Positions 50,595 through 61,520 of a stretch of 64,000 bases of DNA are shown one piece after another. The notes beneath the pieces were generated by a model. It saw nothing but the letters and a program-made list of their open reading frames with translations. It was not told the DNA's origin and ran no database searches. The translations under genes were made by a program, and so were the position numbers. The first letter of the stretch is position 1. The number at the start of each line of letters is the position of its first letter. This stretch comes from Eumeta japonica (Eukaryota > Arthropoda > Insecta > Lepidoptera > Psychidae): the NCBI GenBank assembly GCA_005406025.1, contig BGZK01002036.1, forward strand, positions 1 to 64,000. Direction: 5' to 3'.

Positions 50595-51005
50595 TTACGT
50601 TCAACCTGAAGCGTGGCCGGTAGTGGAATTGATACCGAACGCGGGACGGGGATTAGGAACGAGAGTTGAGACCGGAAGGAATCGCAATCGAGAAAGGAAT
50701 CGAGTGTGGGACAAAAATTAGAATTAAGAGCATAACTGGAATGGGACCGAGTAGCAAAGAATTAAGATAGGGACCGGGTTCGAAAGCGAGAGCAGAATCG
50801 GAATCGACTTAAATCAAGACCGTTTTGGAATTAAAAGCGGGACTGCAATCGACAACAAGAGTGAGACGAATTGGCATTGAAAGCAGAGCCAGAATCAGAA
50901 TCGAGAAAAGGATAGTGGTCGTGATGATGATTGAGTGTGACCGGTCCGTATACACGATGAAGAAACTCATTCTATGACCACGCGGATGGAGCCTCGGGCA
51001 GGAGC
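50595..51005 (-). repeat. Hexamer-phased repeat family, long minus-strand copy
   Basis: Read on the minus strand: CCGCGTGGTCATAGAATGAG, TTTCTTC, GGACCGGTCACAC, then about 300 bp of GATTCT, GGCTCT, GTTCCT, GATCCC steps. Its 5' flank matches that of the 20080 copy (GGTCAGACGCGGATATAAAA, then GGACCGATCACA). Confidence 0.65.
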
Positions 51006-51708
51006 CAGTCTTGATATAATACATTCGAGCTGGTCCGATGAAGTCGACCGTGCGTGTTTTTATTGAGAAATTACTTAATTTATTTACTTATACTGTGTGT
51101 TGAGGTCTTTTTCAACAAAACCCGATTGCAAAACACTACGAAACAATTGCTACTGGTTTTCGATAACAAATCAATATTCTGTTTTTATTATTTTCAACTG
51201 TAAAAAAAAAAATCTTTAATATCTATACTGTATTTATTTTTTCAGATTAGAGGGAAAATTAATTTGCATTTTGTATTCACATAAATGTTATCGTTGTTAC
51301 AAAGTTCATTCAATATGCTTTTATAGGCTCTTAAACTCATCATACATGTTTTGAACATTATCACAAGCACATTCTGTTCAAGACTACACACAAAGCACAT
51401 AAAATAAGCTTCTTTTCTCGAAATGTTAATTAAAAACCCATAAATGACTTCTAATTGACATATAACCTAAAAAAAATTTGTCAACAGTAGTATTACATTG
51501 TTTACATTGATAACCATTTAATTCAATACTAGCAATATATCAATAATGAACATTTAAGGAATTCGTTGAATAGGATTTGCCTGCTTACTTACGAATTGTC
51601 ACAAGATAAATTTGAATAATTATTTAAGGCAAAATGAGATTAAAATTAGCAGAATCTCTTTACTTTATATTAAATATTCTATCATGTTGCTTCATTTTAA
51701 AAGCGTAA

Positions 51709-51741
51709 AGTGACATAAATGTGTAAAACATTTATGTCACT
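51709..51741. repeat. Hairpin with perfect 14-bp arms
   Basis: AGTGACATAAATGT, a 5-nt loop, then the exact complement. Confidence 0.8.
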
Positions 51742-51847
51742 GAACGAACCGATATTACAAAATAAAAAATACAATATAATAATATTCCATGTCAAAATTA
51801 GGGTCCCGCATGACGCAGCTGTTTCTCGATAAACGAAAATTCAAGGT

Positions 51848-51930
51848 AGGTCCGTTATCGCGCTGGCTTACTGAATAGTATGCTTCAGGCGGCAGATCCT
51901 TTGTGGGTTCGATTTCTGGTCGGGAAAAAC
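51848..51930 (+). mobile_element. tRNA-like SINE head, degenerate
   Basis: TCGCGCTGGCTTACTGAATA (decayed A box) and GTGGGTTCGATTTCTGG (B box, 51906-51916) spaced as in tRNA-derived SINEs. A different family from the 33190 SINE. No clear body follows. Confidence 0.45.
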
Positions 51931-52343
51931 GTTTTTAAATTGGCAACTTTGAGCGATACGGCTAAGTCCCGACTTTTATTATTGCGTTATTATCGTATCA
52001 AAATTGTCAAATACGATAAATGTGCTAATAAGTAACAGAAAAGCATAATTTTTTCGACCTTTTTATGTAGTGAGTTGTTTGCTAAATGACACTGAGAAGC
52101 AGTATTGTTAAATAACGATTATCATCCTTTTATAGTTAGTCAATTTGCTATAAACACATATTAACATGGAGTTATGAAATAATGGCGACGCGCTCGCGCC
52201 AATATAACGTAGAATAATTTTGAAAGATGACTCGAAAAGACAATTATCGGGGGTGTAAAATATAAAAACAAAAGGAGAAGCGTATTATATTATTTCATGA
52301 AATATACTGGTCGACACAGGTGACGAAACGAGACAGTTAACCT

Positions 52344-53971
52344 TCAAAGTATCGGCCCTGTAGGCCATCCATAAAACTTCTCGTAATGATATTCATAGAT
52401 CACAGAAAATGGTTTTCTTTGAGGTATTTTTTTGTGGAAATCGCATAACTCCACGTCTTCAAATTTAGATTTTAGGATTGAGTTTTCTTGAATCTCGATC
52501 AACCCTATTTGCAAGTGTATTGGATCATTTTGTACATTACTTTTTGTTGGAGTAGTAAATAAATTGAAACAATCTTCCATGTTTTTAAAGTCGTTAAATC
52601 TGTTCGACAATTGCTCCCACAGTAACTTAAGTTCTTCAGTATATTGAACATAAGCAATATTTTCAAACGCAGAGTGCGTGGTGAAATAGTAACCGTTACC
52701 AGACAGCATCTGTGCCCCCCACAAACGGATTTTGTTCTGAAACGCTTTCAAATGACTGTACAAATCATTTACTAACTGTCCTTCTTTTTGAAATTTCAAA
52801 TTTAAATGATTCAAATAGCCTGTAAGGTCGACCAGAAATGCCAAGTCACATATCCGTTTGTCACTCAATTCAGATAGTGTTTTATTCTTTATTTGCATAA
52901 AATCTGCACTCTCATTTCTAAGCTCGTAAATCGTTTCAGTATTTTCTCTTTGCTTAGCCATCTGACTTCACAATAATATGTTACGTCGTCATATTCGGCT
53001 GATATTTCATTCAAAAACGCCTTGAACTGACGATTGTTAAGCCTTTGGGATCGAATAAAATTGATGGTTTTAACTACTACATTCATAACATTCTGGAATC
53101 GAATGGACTTAGAACACAAGTTTTGTTAATGGATAACACAATGAAGGACTATCAAATCATTTTTTTTTGCACATTTAATTCAGTTGCTTTTTCATTCAAA
53201 ATTCCGATGAAACCTTTAACCATTTGAAAGCAGACCACATAAGGCACACCATCTGTACCTTACCTGTAAGTTACACTATCCAACTAATTTTGACTATGGC
53301 AAGCCAAAACTTGTGATTGCCTTTTGAATTTCATTAAAAATATCCTTTCCTGAAGTGGTTTCTTTTAGTGGCAGTAAAGCAAGCCATTGCTCAGTAACAG
53401 TGCACTCTTTATCAACACCTCGAATAAATATAGCAAGTTGAGCTGTGTCAGACAAATCGGTGCCCTCGTCTAAGGCTACGGAAAATGATTCAAAACCAGC
53501 TATACGGTCAATCACTGTTGTTTTTATATCATTAGCCATCATTTCTATACGTCGAACAATAGTTTGTCTTTACAAACTGTTTTTTTATAATTCATTTTTC
53601 TTTTTAGGACATAAAACACTCCAACCTCTTAACATACACTCCTTGATAAATTCTTTTTCGTCGAATGGTTTTATGACTTTGCCAATTTAGAACTAACTAT
53701 AAATCAAGCTTTCACAATATTATCAAGTTGTGTTCTTTGTTTATGAAACATTTCCTGCTGTTCGTCCAAATTTATCCTGTCAGGAGTGCAGTATAGGATG
53801 ATTAGTTGTATAATGCCTCTTTATACTGAATTCTTTCATCACTGAAATAGATTCATTACACAGCAAGCAAATAGACTTACCATTGTGCAAGATAAAAAAT
53901 AATTCTTCAGTCCATTTTTGTTGAAACTGGCGAACCTCTGAATCTACTTTTCGTTTCTTTTCACTAGACAT
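52344..53971 (-). pseudogene. hAT transposase pseudogene, GTF2IRD2-like type
   Basis: hAT enzymes bind terminal repeats through an N-terminal BED finger and cut with a split RNase-H fold. Read on the minus strand, four frame segments run in order. 53971-53780 has KWTEELFFILHNGKSICLLC, then ESISVMKEFSIKRHYTTNH, a BED-type finger with C-x2-C and H...H. 53542-53294 has FESFSVALDEGTDLSDTAQL, the first catalytic Asp region. 53119-52889 has YYCEVRWLSKEKILKRF. 52961-52344 is a 205-residue helical part ending after FHKKIPQRK. Frameshifts and stops separate them. The C-terminal dimerisation domain usual for the family is absent: similarity stops near 52390. Domesticated relatives exist in vertebrates (GTF2IRD2), but this copy is broken. 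Confidence 0.85.
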
Positions 53972-54299
53972 AATTTTCGTTTACTTTTCGTTCGATAAAC
54001 TTAATAACAAAATATAATGAATAAGCACTCAAGATGCACACAAAGTCACAAAGCAAATTAACGGCACTACCAGTTCGCTAGGATATCGCTTGTCGACTTC
54101 GACAATTTTATCACCTCGGTAGCCCAAATAGAGCTGAACTTAAAGTTTGGGTCATCCATCCGCTTATATAGGCAAAATGAACAAATGATCTAGAATAGGC
54201 TGTTGTAGAACAATTGAGAAGCAATTTAATGTTCGCCGCCACTCGGCTTGCTCACTCACTTGACTCCGTAAGTATGATGAATATTTTTTTATTGGGTTT

Positions 54300-54359
54300 T
54301 TCAAAATGTCTCGCGTGCCGGATCAAATCTTACAGCGGGCCGGTTGTTGCCTAGATATG
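54300..54359 (-). mobile_element. Surviving 5' terminus of the hAT element
   Basis: On the minus strand: CTAGGCAACAACCGGCCCGC, then GATCCGGCACGCGAG, the usual ...TAGGCAAC..CCGGCCCGC end of Charlie-like hAT elements. The CTCTAATG beyond it could be the 8-bp target duplication, but no partner copy was found on the other side. Confidence 0.55.
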
Positions 54360-54589
54360 CTCTAATGTAATGCTTATGTATCCGACGCAGAATTAATATG
54401 CTTAGGAAGGGCGGGTGAAGCGCACAAGAAATAAAGTTTGGGGATTTCGCGTCGCGTGGAAAAATAATAATTGATTATTACCAGGCTTACCGGCCGGTAT
54501 GGATAAGAGAAAGATAAATTTTAATAGTTTTAAAATTTGCTATTTTTGCTCGCCTCCACAAGTAAGACGTGTTCGAGCAAGAAATTAAA

Positions 54590-56085
54590 TTTTTCCGTTC
54601 GATTCGCGGAGGCGCGGAATTTCCTAGGGAGTATCGCGAGCTCATTGACGTCGATAACCGAAATCGTAGACACTAGTTGTTTCAGATCGTTTGCGGTGGA
54701 TGACTGATTTGGCTTCGTTGTGGGTGGGACGTTGCGAGAACTCGTTACTGCTCGGCAGTAGCGAAGCGTGTATAAGAACGCGCGTGCGGGCGCTCGGTGC
54801 GGCGCGGTCTTTTCGGGCGGAGGCCCTTTTTAAAGCACGCGTCATCCTAAGTAGTTGGCCGTGTGGCTTTCTTGCTCACATAAAATGCAGACAGGTAGAC
54901 TGTCTGTGTCCTTGTTGCGCGTTCATTGCACTGTGCCATGGTTTCCCAGGCATTTAACGCATCGCGCGGGATTAAAACAATGCTTAGACGAATGTCCATA
55001 TGATTCACAGCTTTGACATTATCCGGGTAAAGCACGTTTGCGAGGCTGCTCCGCTCTTATCCCTGAAAGGGAACACACCCACATTTTATAAAACCAAAAG
55101 TGTGTGTTCCCTTTCAGGGATAAAAGCCTAGTCTTGGTCTCCGGTACAGCCGAGGTCAACGATAAGGCAAAGAAGGCCATGTTTTATAAAACCAAAAGTC
55201 CTACTTTGCCTTATCGTTGACCTCGGCTGTACCGGAGACCAAGACTAGGTCGAGGGGCTCCCGATGCAGTTCAGTATGTGGCGGACTGACTGCATCGGGA
55301 GATTTTGGATCGGAGGTCGTTTTTGACTTTTCGACGACGCTTAGGCACTCCCCTAATTTCACGCTCCTCCTTAAGGATATGTTAATATAAAAAGCGTAAC
55401 CTTGAGTTATGAATAGATTTTGCAGATTTCTAAAATCTGCAAAGGTTTTCGTTTGACCACGCGGTGTAGAAGTGGGAGAAGTAGTGATGTTAGCCTCGTC
55501 ACTTTTCTTTTGATTAATAATTTTCGCGGCCGCTGGTGCTGCTACTTTGTTGGACTTCTCGACTACCCCTCTTTGGGAGGAGATGGAAGACTGGGATAGC
55601 TTCCGTCACCTTGTTGGGACGTTATAAATTGACTTGGTAGATTTACCATGTGCGGCCTTGGTAGTTCCGCGTGCTTTTTTGACTTTTTTGGATAATACCC
55701 GGAAACTGTACCCATCTTGCTGGACCCATCGGTCGCCTAAGCGAAAAATGGGGCAGTTTCAGATTTGACACGGGAAATTTTCCGTCGCGATCCTCTCCCG
55801 GCGCGACCTTGCCGAGAGAGTATCGTGGCGCCGCGGGAGTTATCGAACGAACGAGCACGAGCCGGTTGTTAACACCGTTAGGTTACCCTAGCTAAAAATG
55901 ATGATGCAGGCTCGTCGCTACACACTTCACTGCACTCACTGTGACTCGGCATACACCTCCACGCACAACACACACAGATGAGCACGAGGATCACTGGGAC
56001 ACACACTGCACTGACGGCGCCCTGTAGCACCATCGATCGTTCGGATTGGAGGCCGGACGACGAGGACGACTTGTCATCAGCGGTT
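54590..56085 (-). pseudogene. Jockey-clade non-LTR retrotransposon ORF1 remnant
   Basis: ORF1 proteins of this clade bind the element's RNA. Starting near 55858 (GTG in place of ATG) the minus strand encodes a basic N-terminal part, a Ser/Thr/Lys-rich middle (KSNKVAAPAAAKIINQKK), then a PRE/C2HC-type domain with LDLVLVSGTAEVNDKAK, FYKTKSVCSLSGI and RAEQPRKRALPG. Zinc knuckles follow: CQSCESYGHSSKHC (54977-55018, C-x2-C-x4-H-x4-C), CVKCLGNHGTVQ and CILCEQESHTANYLG, the last two having TGA in place of the final Cys. 55860-56085 looks like GC-rich 5' UTR. ORF2 (endonuclease and reverse transcriptase) is missing, unusual because such elements normally lose the 5' side. About 100 bp of inverted duplication disrupts the C2HC domain. 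Confidence 0.85.
55058..55301. repeat. Three adjacent hairpins in the ORF1 remnant
   Basis: Hairpin 1: 55058-55078 against 55102-55122, 21 bp, perfect. Hairpin 2: 55127-55172 against 55204-55249, 46 bp, perfect. Hairpin 3: 55258-55270 against 55289-55301, 13 bp, perfect. The loops of 1 and 2 both contain TTTTATAAAACCAAAAGT (55084-55101 and 55182-55199). Naming ORF1 blocks A (LVLVSG...KAK), B (FYKTKS) and C (VCSLSGI), the minus strand reads A, then B-C-A-B inverted, then C. Confidence 0.95.
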
Positions 56086-56089
56086 TTGA

Positions 56090-57340
56090 TATTGTTTTAG
56101 TTTGAATTGAATCAAAACCATCTTCATACGTAAATAGGCCCATCGTATAGGAACTACGCTCAAAATGGTACGATAATTTACACTTGCCACTTATATTATT
56201 TCAAAATAATACATTGCACCGATTGTTCAATTTGAAATGGTTTGAAACCACGGCTCGCGACTTCGAGGCGAAAACAAGTATAATAATGCAGTGAGTTGTA
56301 TAATATTATGAAATATTACAAACATCTTGCATTTATACCTGTATTCGTTGATCTATAAAAAAGAGGAGATGCAAAGTTCCGCGCTCAAAAATGGCCGTGG
56401 TACATGAGTGCTAAAACAGATGGTTTAACACTCATTGCATTCAGTGTAGTTTTGTCGCTGTGCCAATTGACGCATGAAAATTTGCACAGTGTCAATTTTC
56501 ATGCCTTTTGTTCAATTGCTTATGAAAACAAATAATTGTATTTGGTTGCCACTATACTTAAAATATTTTAAATGTTTTTCATGTGTTAAAATGTTTTTTT
56601 TATCGCTGTTAGCATTTTCTTCTTTGTTGTTCACAGTCGGTTCTCTCTCTACTCTAAGTAAATTGACAGTACTAATGACGATAACTGGATGATTTGTCAA
56701 TCAGTTAGTGAGTACCCAAAATTGTGACTTTTATATTCGACTCGTATCATGGAACTTATTCGAGATATATCGGTGAAATTTCCCTGATAAATTTCAACCC
56801 TCTTTACTAGACTCGACATGGAGGGGATTGAAATCGCTCGTGCAAACATGTACAAGTTAATTTTTCAAGAATGTAATATGTACACACGGTCTGTTTAAAC
56901 AATTATATATACGATTCTAATACGTTTCTAACAATGAAATATAAAAAAAGAGTCATTATTCAGATACTGGAATATTTAAAATAGTAATAAATTATTGTTA
57001 AATAGTGAATAATTTTCACTCTGTAATGACAAAAAAGGATAATGACAATATATTACCAGGACCCTATAACAAAGAACAAACATGACATTGTTTAAATAGG
57101 GTTTATTTATTATAAGAATAATTATTATTTAGTTAAAAACAGTCAAAAATTTCACTAAATTATGAAATTAAAACGATATTATTTTGAACATATATAAGTA
57201 TAAACAAATGCAGTGTTTATGGACATGCTCATAAATATACATTTCTATTTTCCGCCTATCGTTTATTTTAATACTCAGTGAGCAGATAATTAGTTAAGTG
57301 AGCAAATAATTACTTTGCTATGGCCCAAATATTTTACATA
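56090..57340. other. AT-rich non-coding stretch
   Basis: A small imperfect palindrome around GCATGAAAATT...AATTTTCATGC (56470-56505) is the only structure noticed. No gene. Confidence 0.45.
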
Positions 57341-57344
57341 AGGT

Positions 57345-57440
57345 CAACAACCTAAGTCTTATAAAACTGACACTAATAATACATTTACCTGCCTAGGTAA
57401 ATGTATTATAAGTGTCAGTTTTGTCAGACTTAAGTTGTTG
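57345..57440. repeat. 96-bp palindrome
   Basis: Arms of about 46 bp, with ACTGACACT.ATAATACATTT and ACCT against their complements around a 4-nt centre (GCCT, 57391-57394); a few mismatches and indels lie in the outer arms. The right arm merges into the tandem repeat that follows. Confidence 0.9.
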
Positions 57441-57810
57441 AATGTATATTTATAGCTCGAACATTTAAAGCAAGCTGACCTAACAAAGTATTACTAAGTT
57501 ACGGCCAAAGTAATGAACGGCAGATGTCTGCATATGCGTTAGCAAATGTGGACATAACTCCAAAATTATTAATCTGGCGAAACTATCAACGAAATGACAG
57601 TTGTTAGACTTACTTAGTTATCAATGTGCGTTCATGGTTTGTACGAGCTGACCAGTCAGAGTACTCCTGAACTACGGTCAAAGTAGAGGGTGGCAGAGGT
57701 CTACGTATATGTAAGTAGAATTGAAACAACGTCAAAATTGTTAATCTGGCAAAACTTACGGGTGATAACAGTCGATAGACTTACTTAGTTATGAAAGTGT
57801 ATTTATACGA
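57414..57810 (+). repeat. Tandem repeat, unit about 165-173 bp
   Basis: Two complete units start with AGCTGACC at 57473 and 57646. Shared blocks: ACGGYCAAAGTA, GGCAGA.GTCT.C.TAT, AAAATT.TTAATCTGGC, AAAACT-type and TAGACTTACTTAGTTAT. A partial unit precedes them (57414-57472) and overlaps the right arm of the palindrome. Identity between units about 65-70% by eye. Confidence 0.75.
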
Positions 57811-58563
57811 GCCACAAACACACGTTTACGTATAAACCGAACTGAGTCACATTGGGGAAGCGTCGATTGTTGCTTAGTGATTCATCGTCCGCCTATTTAT
57901 CACGTCAAAGTTTATGAGCAAAAAGATTTAAATAATTTTAAAACATTTTCTGTTTCAATTCAATTCAATGCGTCGAATGCATAAACAAAATATAACAATA
58001 AATAGATTTTTCCGTGTATCTGCACGACAGTATTTATCTAAAAATATATTGATACTAATCACTTAGAATTTATCCGAATTATTGATAGTAACTCTAAGTA
58101 TAGTGATAAAAAATGTGACCCTTATAAAGGTAAATATAAATTTTAACATTTTATATACGAAAAATTTAACTAATTCATCAGATTCAGGATCGCTGAATCT
58201 TGAAAATATAATGTTGGTACCTAATGATGAAAATGACAGAGAAGTAGGCATCTTTAAAAATTAATCTATCAAAAGAATCGCAGGTTAGGTAATTAAATAA
58301 AAATAAAATAGAAAATGAAAATATATTGAAGATTGACCATTTTCGAAAGTAGAACTGTGGAAATAGATGTTTATTATTTCTGATTAGAAATTAAAGACGA
58401 GGCGTTCCAGCTGAAATTAAAAATTTCGCCGTTGCGAATTTCAAATTATTGTTAAAAATTTATATGGCAAAAACTATTGCATTTCATATGAACATAGTAA
58501 TGAAAAAGAAACCCATGGAATTGGACTGCTAGTTTATTAACATGCCTTTATTAGCTTCATCCC

Positions 58564-58592
58564 TATGTATGTGTGTATGTATGTATGTATGT
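58564..58592 (+). repeat. (TATG)n microsatellite
   Basis: About seven TATG units with one variant. Confidence 0.9.
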
Positions 58593-59239
58593 TTATTTGT
58601 AAACAACTCCTTTGGATTCGATTTTGATCCACTTTGAAAGGTCAGATTTCATTTAAGATTTGTAGGTTTATCAAGGGCCGATTGCTATACAATAATTTCA
58701 TATTTTGAAGTATGAAATTATTTTAAAAAATCTGATTTCTGGAATATTGTAAAATTTGAAATAGAAAATTTAAAAAAAATGGTTACTTGAAACATTATAA
58801 AATTTATCAATTTTGAAAAAAATTAAAAAAAATTAATAATGTCAAAAAAAAATCGAAATTTTAAAACGAATGACATTACGCACCCCGACCCTTCCTTCTT
58901 CTCCGCCGCGATTATTTTTTAAGGCATTGCAACGCTTTCGTGACGAACTTCACAGCGGCAGTTTCTCGCGTTGTACTGTAATAGAGATGCGTTAGATCAA
59001 ATGGAAAGGTTACTTAGACATGAATGATATAAACTTAAATTCATTGCCACACGTAAAACATTCAAAAATCAAGACTCTTAGTTGAATAAACTATTAATAT
59101 CATTTTGAGACAAAAGTTTAGAAAATAAAATGTAGTTAAAAAAAAACTAAAAAACACGGCTTAATGATTTATAGAACTAAAAAGTGAAAAAGAATTCTAA
59201 ATATAGGAATAAAGTGACGAATGAAAAATGTTGGTATTA

Positions 59240-59630
59240 TTATGTGTAACGGCGATTTCAGCTATCGCTGCGTAAGCCCGCACCCCGGATTGCCTCTCTT
59301 CACGAGCGCACGCTTTTGTGGTCAGCGGATTTCTCGCAGTGTGGCGGCGATTAATGATGGACAGCGTTTTCTTTCAGACTTCTTTATTCAGCCGAGCTTT
59401 ACAATGTGACGGTTGGCTAGCAACTGTGTCGGATGCACCACTCCCACTGTATTTTATAGGTGGTGCATCCGTTGCACATGTGAGTTGCATACATTTTAAT
59501 TGGGGAGGCGTGGCCATGCACTTAATTTGCATATGCATTGGCGCCACTAGCGCCCGAGACACCGATTAGCGGCCGTGCCGTAATGACGGCCGCTTTTAAG
59601 GCCTATCATTGGTCCTCCCCACCAAAGCAC
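59240..59630. other. GC-richer stretch with hairpins
   Basis: Contains GGATGCACCAC/GTGGTGCATCC (59431-59441, 59460-59470), AGCGGCCGT/ACGGCCGCT (59568-59576, 59586-59594), an octamer-like ATTTGCATATGC (about 59526) and an inverted pair TTGGGGAGG/CCTCCCCAC. It could be a regulatory region or a non-autonomous element. The open frames at 59221-59569 overlap on both strands and look spurious. Confidence 0.35.
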
Positions 59631-59894
59631 GATTTCGTATGCAACTTACACGCACATTACATTTCAAATATTCAATTTAACAAAGCAAAATTCTAATAAA
59701 AAACAAACAAATATTTTCCTTAAAACTAGTCCCTACCCGGGTAATAAAAAACTATACAAAAAACTCTTTAATAAAATACATAGAACACGCACAAATATAA
59801 AACACTTATTACAAATAATTCTCTATCAAGTCCGTATAAGACACAATACAATCTTTGAATTTACATTAGTTGCGCGGCTGTCCGTAACATTATG

Positions 59895-60453
59895 AAATAA
59901 ACAAAAATTTTAACAAAAAAAAACCGACTTCAAAACAAAACCTATTCTAAAACAAATTAATATGCACTAAAAAGTAAAAAAATAATTGCGTATTCTTCTA
60001 CAACTTAATAATCGACTTACTTTTCTAATCATCAATATGAAAGTACGATCTGTATTTACCACGCAAAAAGGTAGGTAGGTTATTATTGTTATTTTGGAGT
60101 AGGTGTAATTGTAACTATATTATATTATCGTAATAATTTGATTGACTTTTAAGTAGTCCAATATTTTTCATTTCATTTTACTTAGAACTTTAAAAAATAT
60201 TTTGATCATTGTTTGTTATTCATAGGTATGTGTTGAGTTAAATTTGAAGTGAGTAGGTACCTACCTACCTTCTTGCGTGTTAAACACATAGATCGTACCT
60301 ACATATTGATAAGTAGAAAAAGTAAGTCGAATAATCAACTTACTATGTTATAGAAGAATACGTAATTATATTTTTGCCTTTTAGTGCATATTAATTTGTT
60401 TTGGAATAGTTTTTCTTTGAAGTCGGTTTTTTGTTAAAATTTATGTTTATTTT
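59895..60453. mobile_element. Foldback element with arms of about 190 bp
   Basis: 59895-60080 and 60258-60453 are inverted copies, about 85% identical by eye. The outer ends carry AAAATTT..TAACAAAAAA and CCGACTTCAAA, then AACAAATTAATATGCACTAA, and the inner ends AAGGTAGGTAGGT. Centre of about 177 bp with no coding sequence. The AACCGACTTC terminus is widespread in lepidopteran repeats. Confidence 0.85.
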
Positions 60454-60454
60454 T

Positions 60455-60845
60455 TTATTTTTAATGAATCTGAAGTACACTAACTAATATGTCTGAATAT
60501 GGGTAGACCTACTAAACGTTCTCCTCATAGATCGCACTCGCAAGGACTCTACATCCTTTCCAATAAAAAAAATCATCAAAATCGGTTGGCGTGATATTGA
60601 GTTATTCGTCCATTTGTCACGCACATACTTAATGCGAATTTAAGATTTATATGATTTTCTCATGGATACCATTGTCAGAACTGAACTAAATTAAAATGAA
60701 ACCACATGAGAAGCACCAGCTATGAAATAAAAAAAGAATCATCTAAATTAGTTCATTCAATCGAAAGTTCTGAGGTAACAAACATAAAAAAAAAATACAG
60801 TCAAATTGAGAACCTCCTCCTTTTCAAGTCGGTTAACGAAACTAA
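60455..60845 (+). mobile_element. Lepidopteran repeat ending in AAGTCGGTTAA
   Basis: ATCATCAAAATCGGTTGGCG, TCTCATGGATACCATTGTCA, AGTTCTGAGGTAACAAACAT and GAGAACCTCCTCCTTTTCAA then GTCGGTTAA follow in the order I recall for an abundant moth/butterfly repeat. The 149-residue frame at 60706-61155 begins inside it and is therefore doubtful. Confidence 0.6.
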
Positions 60846-61259
60846 AGCAGAAAATGAAAAATTAAAAAAGGACCTTTTTTGTGTAGACTTTTTTTCCCCA
60901 CAACTTTTATTTGAAACTTTTTTTTATATTTCTCACCGTAATCGAGTTATTTTGAAAAACGCGTTTTTAACCCTTTTTTTTATTTTTTCATCCCTTTCCC
61001 GTCAATTTAAATTAAAATTTCTTTTATATTATCATTATTTATGTAATTACGAACATATTTTTAAATATTGCTCCAAAACTGGTGAGATCATGTTTAATTG
61101 GAGATGTTATTGGACTAATTTCAGCAAAGGGGAATTAAATTCCAACAATTTCTAAGTCATTCTTTTCTTATTCTCACACTCTTTCTCGCCTTTAAAACTC
61201 CCGTTTGTATCTATCTAAACGTGTGTGTTTATATTAAAAACATAAATTAAAATCAGTCT

Positions 61260-61520
61260 GTCAACTGATATTGAATCCCGTCGACCTTGGAAAACGCGAT
61301 GTGACACGCCACATTACCGGTCCCCCTCGCGTTTTAATGAGGATGTCGGAGCTCGTCCGCGGCACGCGGCTGAGGCCGGCGCATCAATCTACGGACCCCT
61401 TTCAGGTCACGATTTCAGTTGACGACCGTTTAACCGGTGGTTTTCATGAACGTCACCAAAGATCCGGTCGAAAATCATCAAGGTTATATTTAAAGGTTTT
61501 TGTAGAGAGGAAACTTTAAA
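61260..61520. other. GC-rich single-copy-like stretch
   Basis: CpG-dense sequence with no relative in the window. An 82-codon plus frame (61271-61519) lacks recognisable similarity. A conserved non-coding element is possible; unproven. Confidence 0.3.

Noticed and set aside
59221..59569. Small protein genes of 62-83 residues
   Set aside because: Three frames overlap on both strands across hairpins, with no start context or similarity.
60706..61155. 149-residue open frame
   Set aside because: It starts inside a repeat ending in AAGTCGGTTAA. Its composition is dominated by Lys/Asn/Phe/Leu from A- and T-runs, and no homology is evident.
61271..61519. 82-residue gene
   Set aside because: Open mainly because of high GC; opposing frames are also open and there is no recognisable domain.
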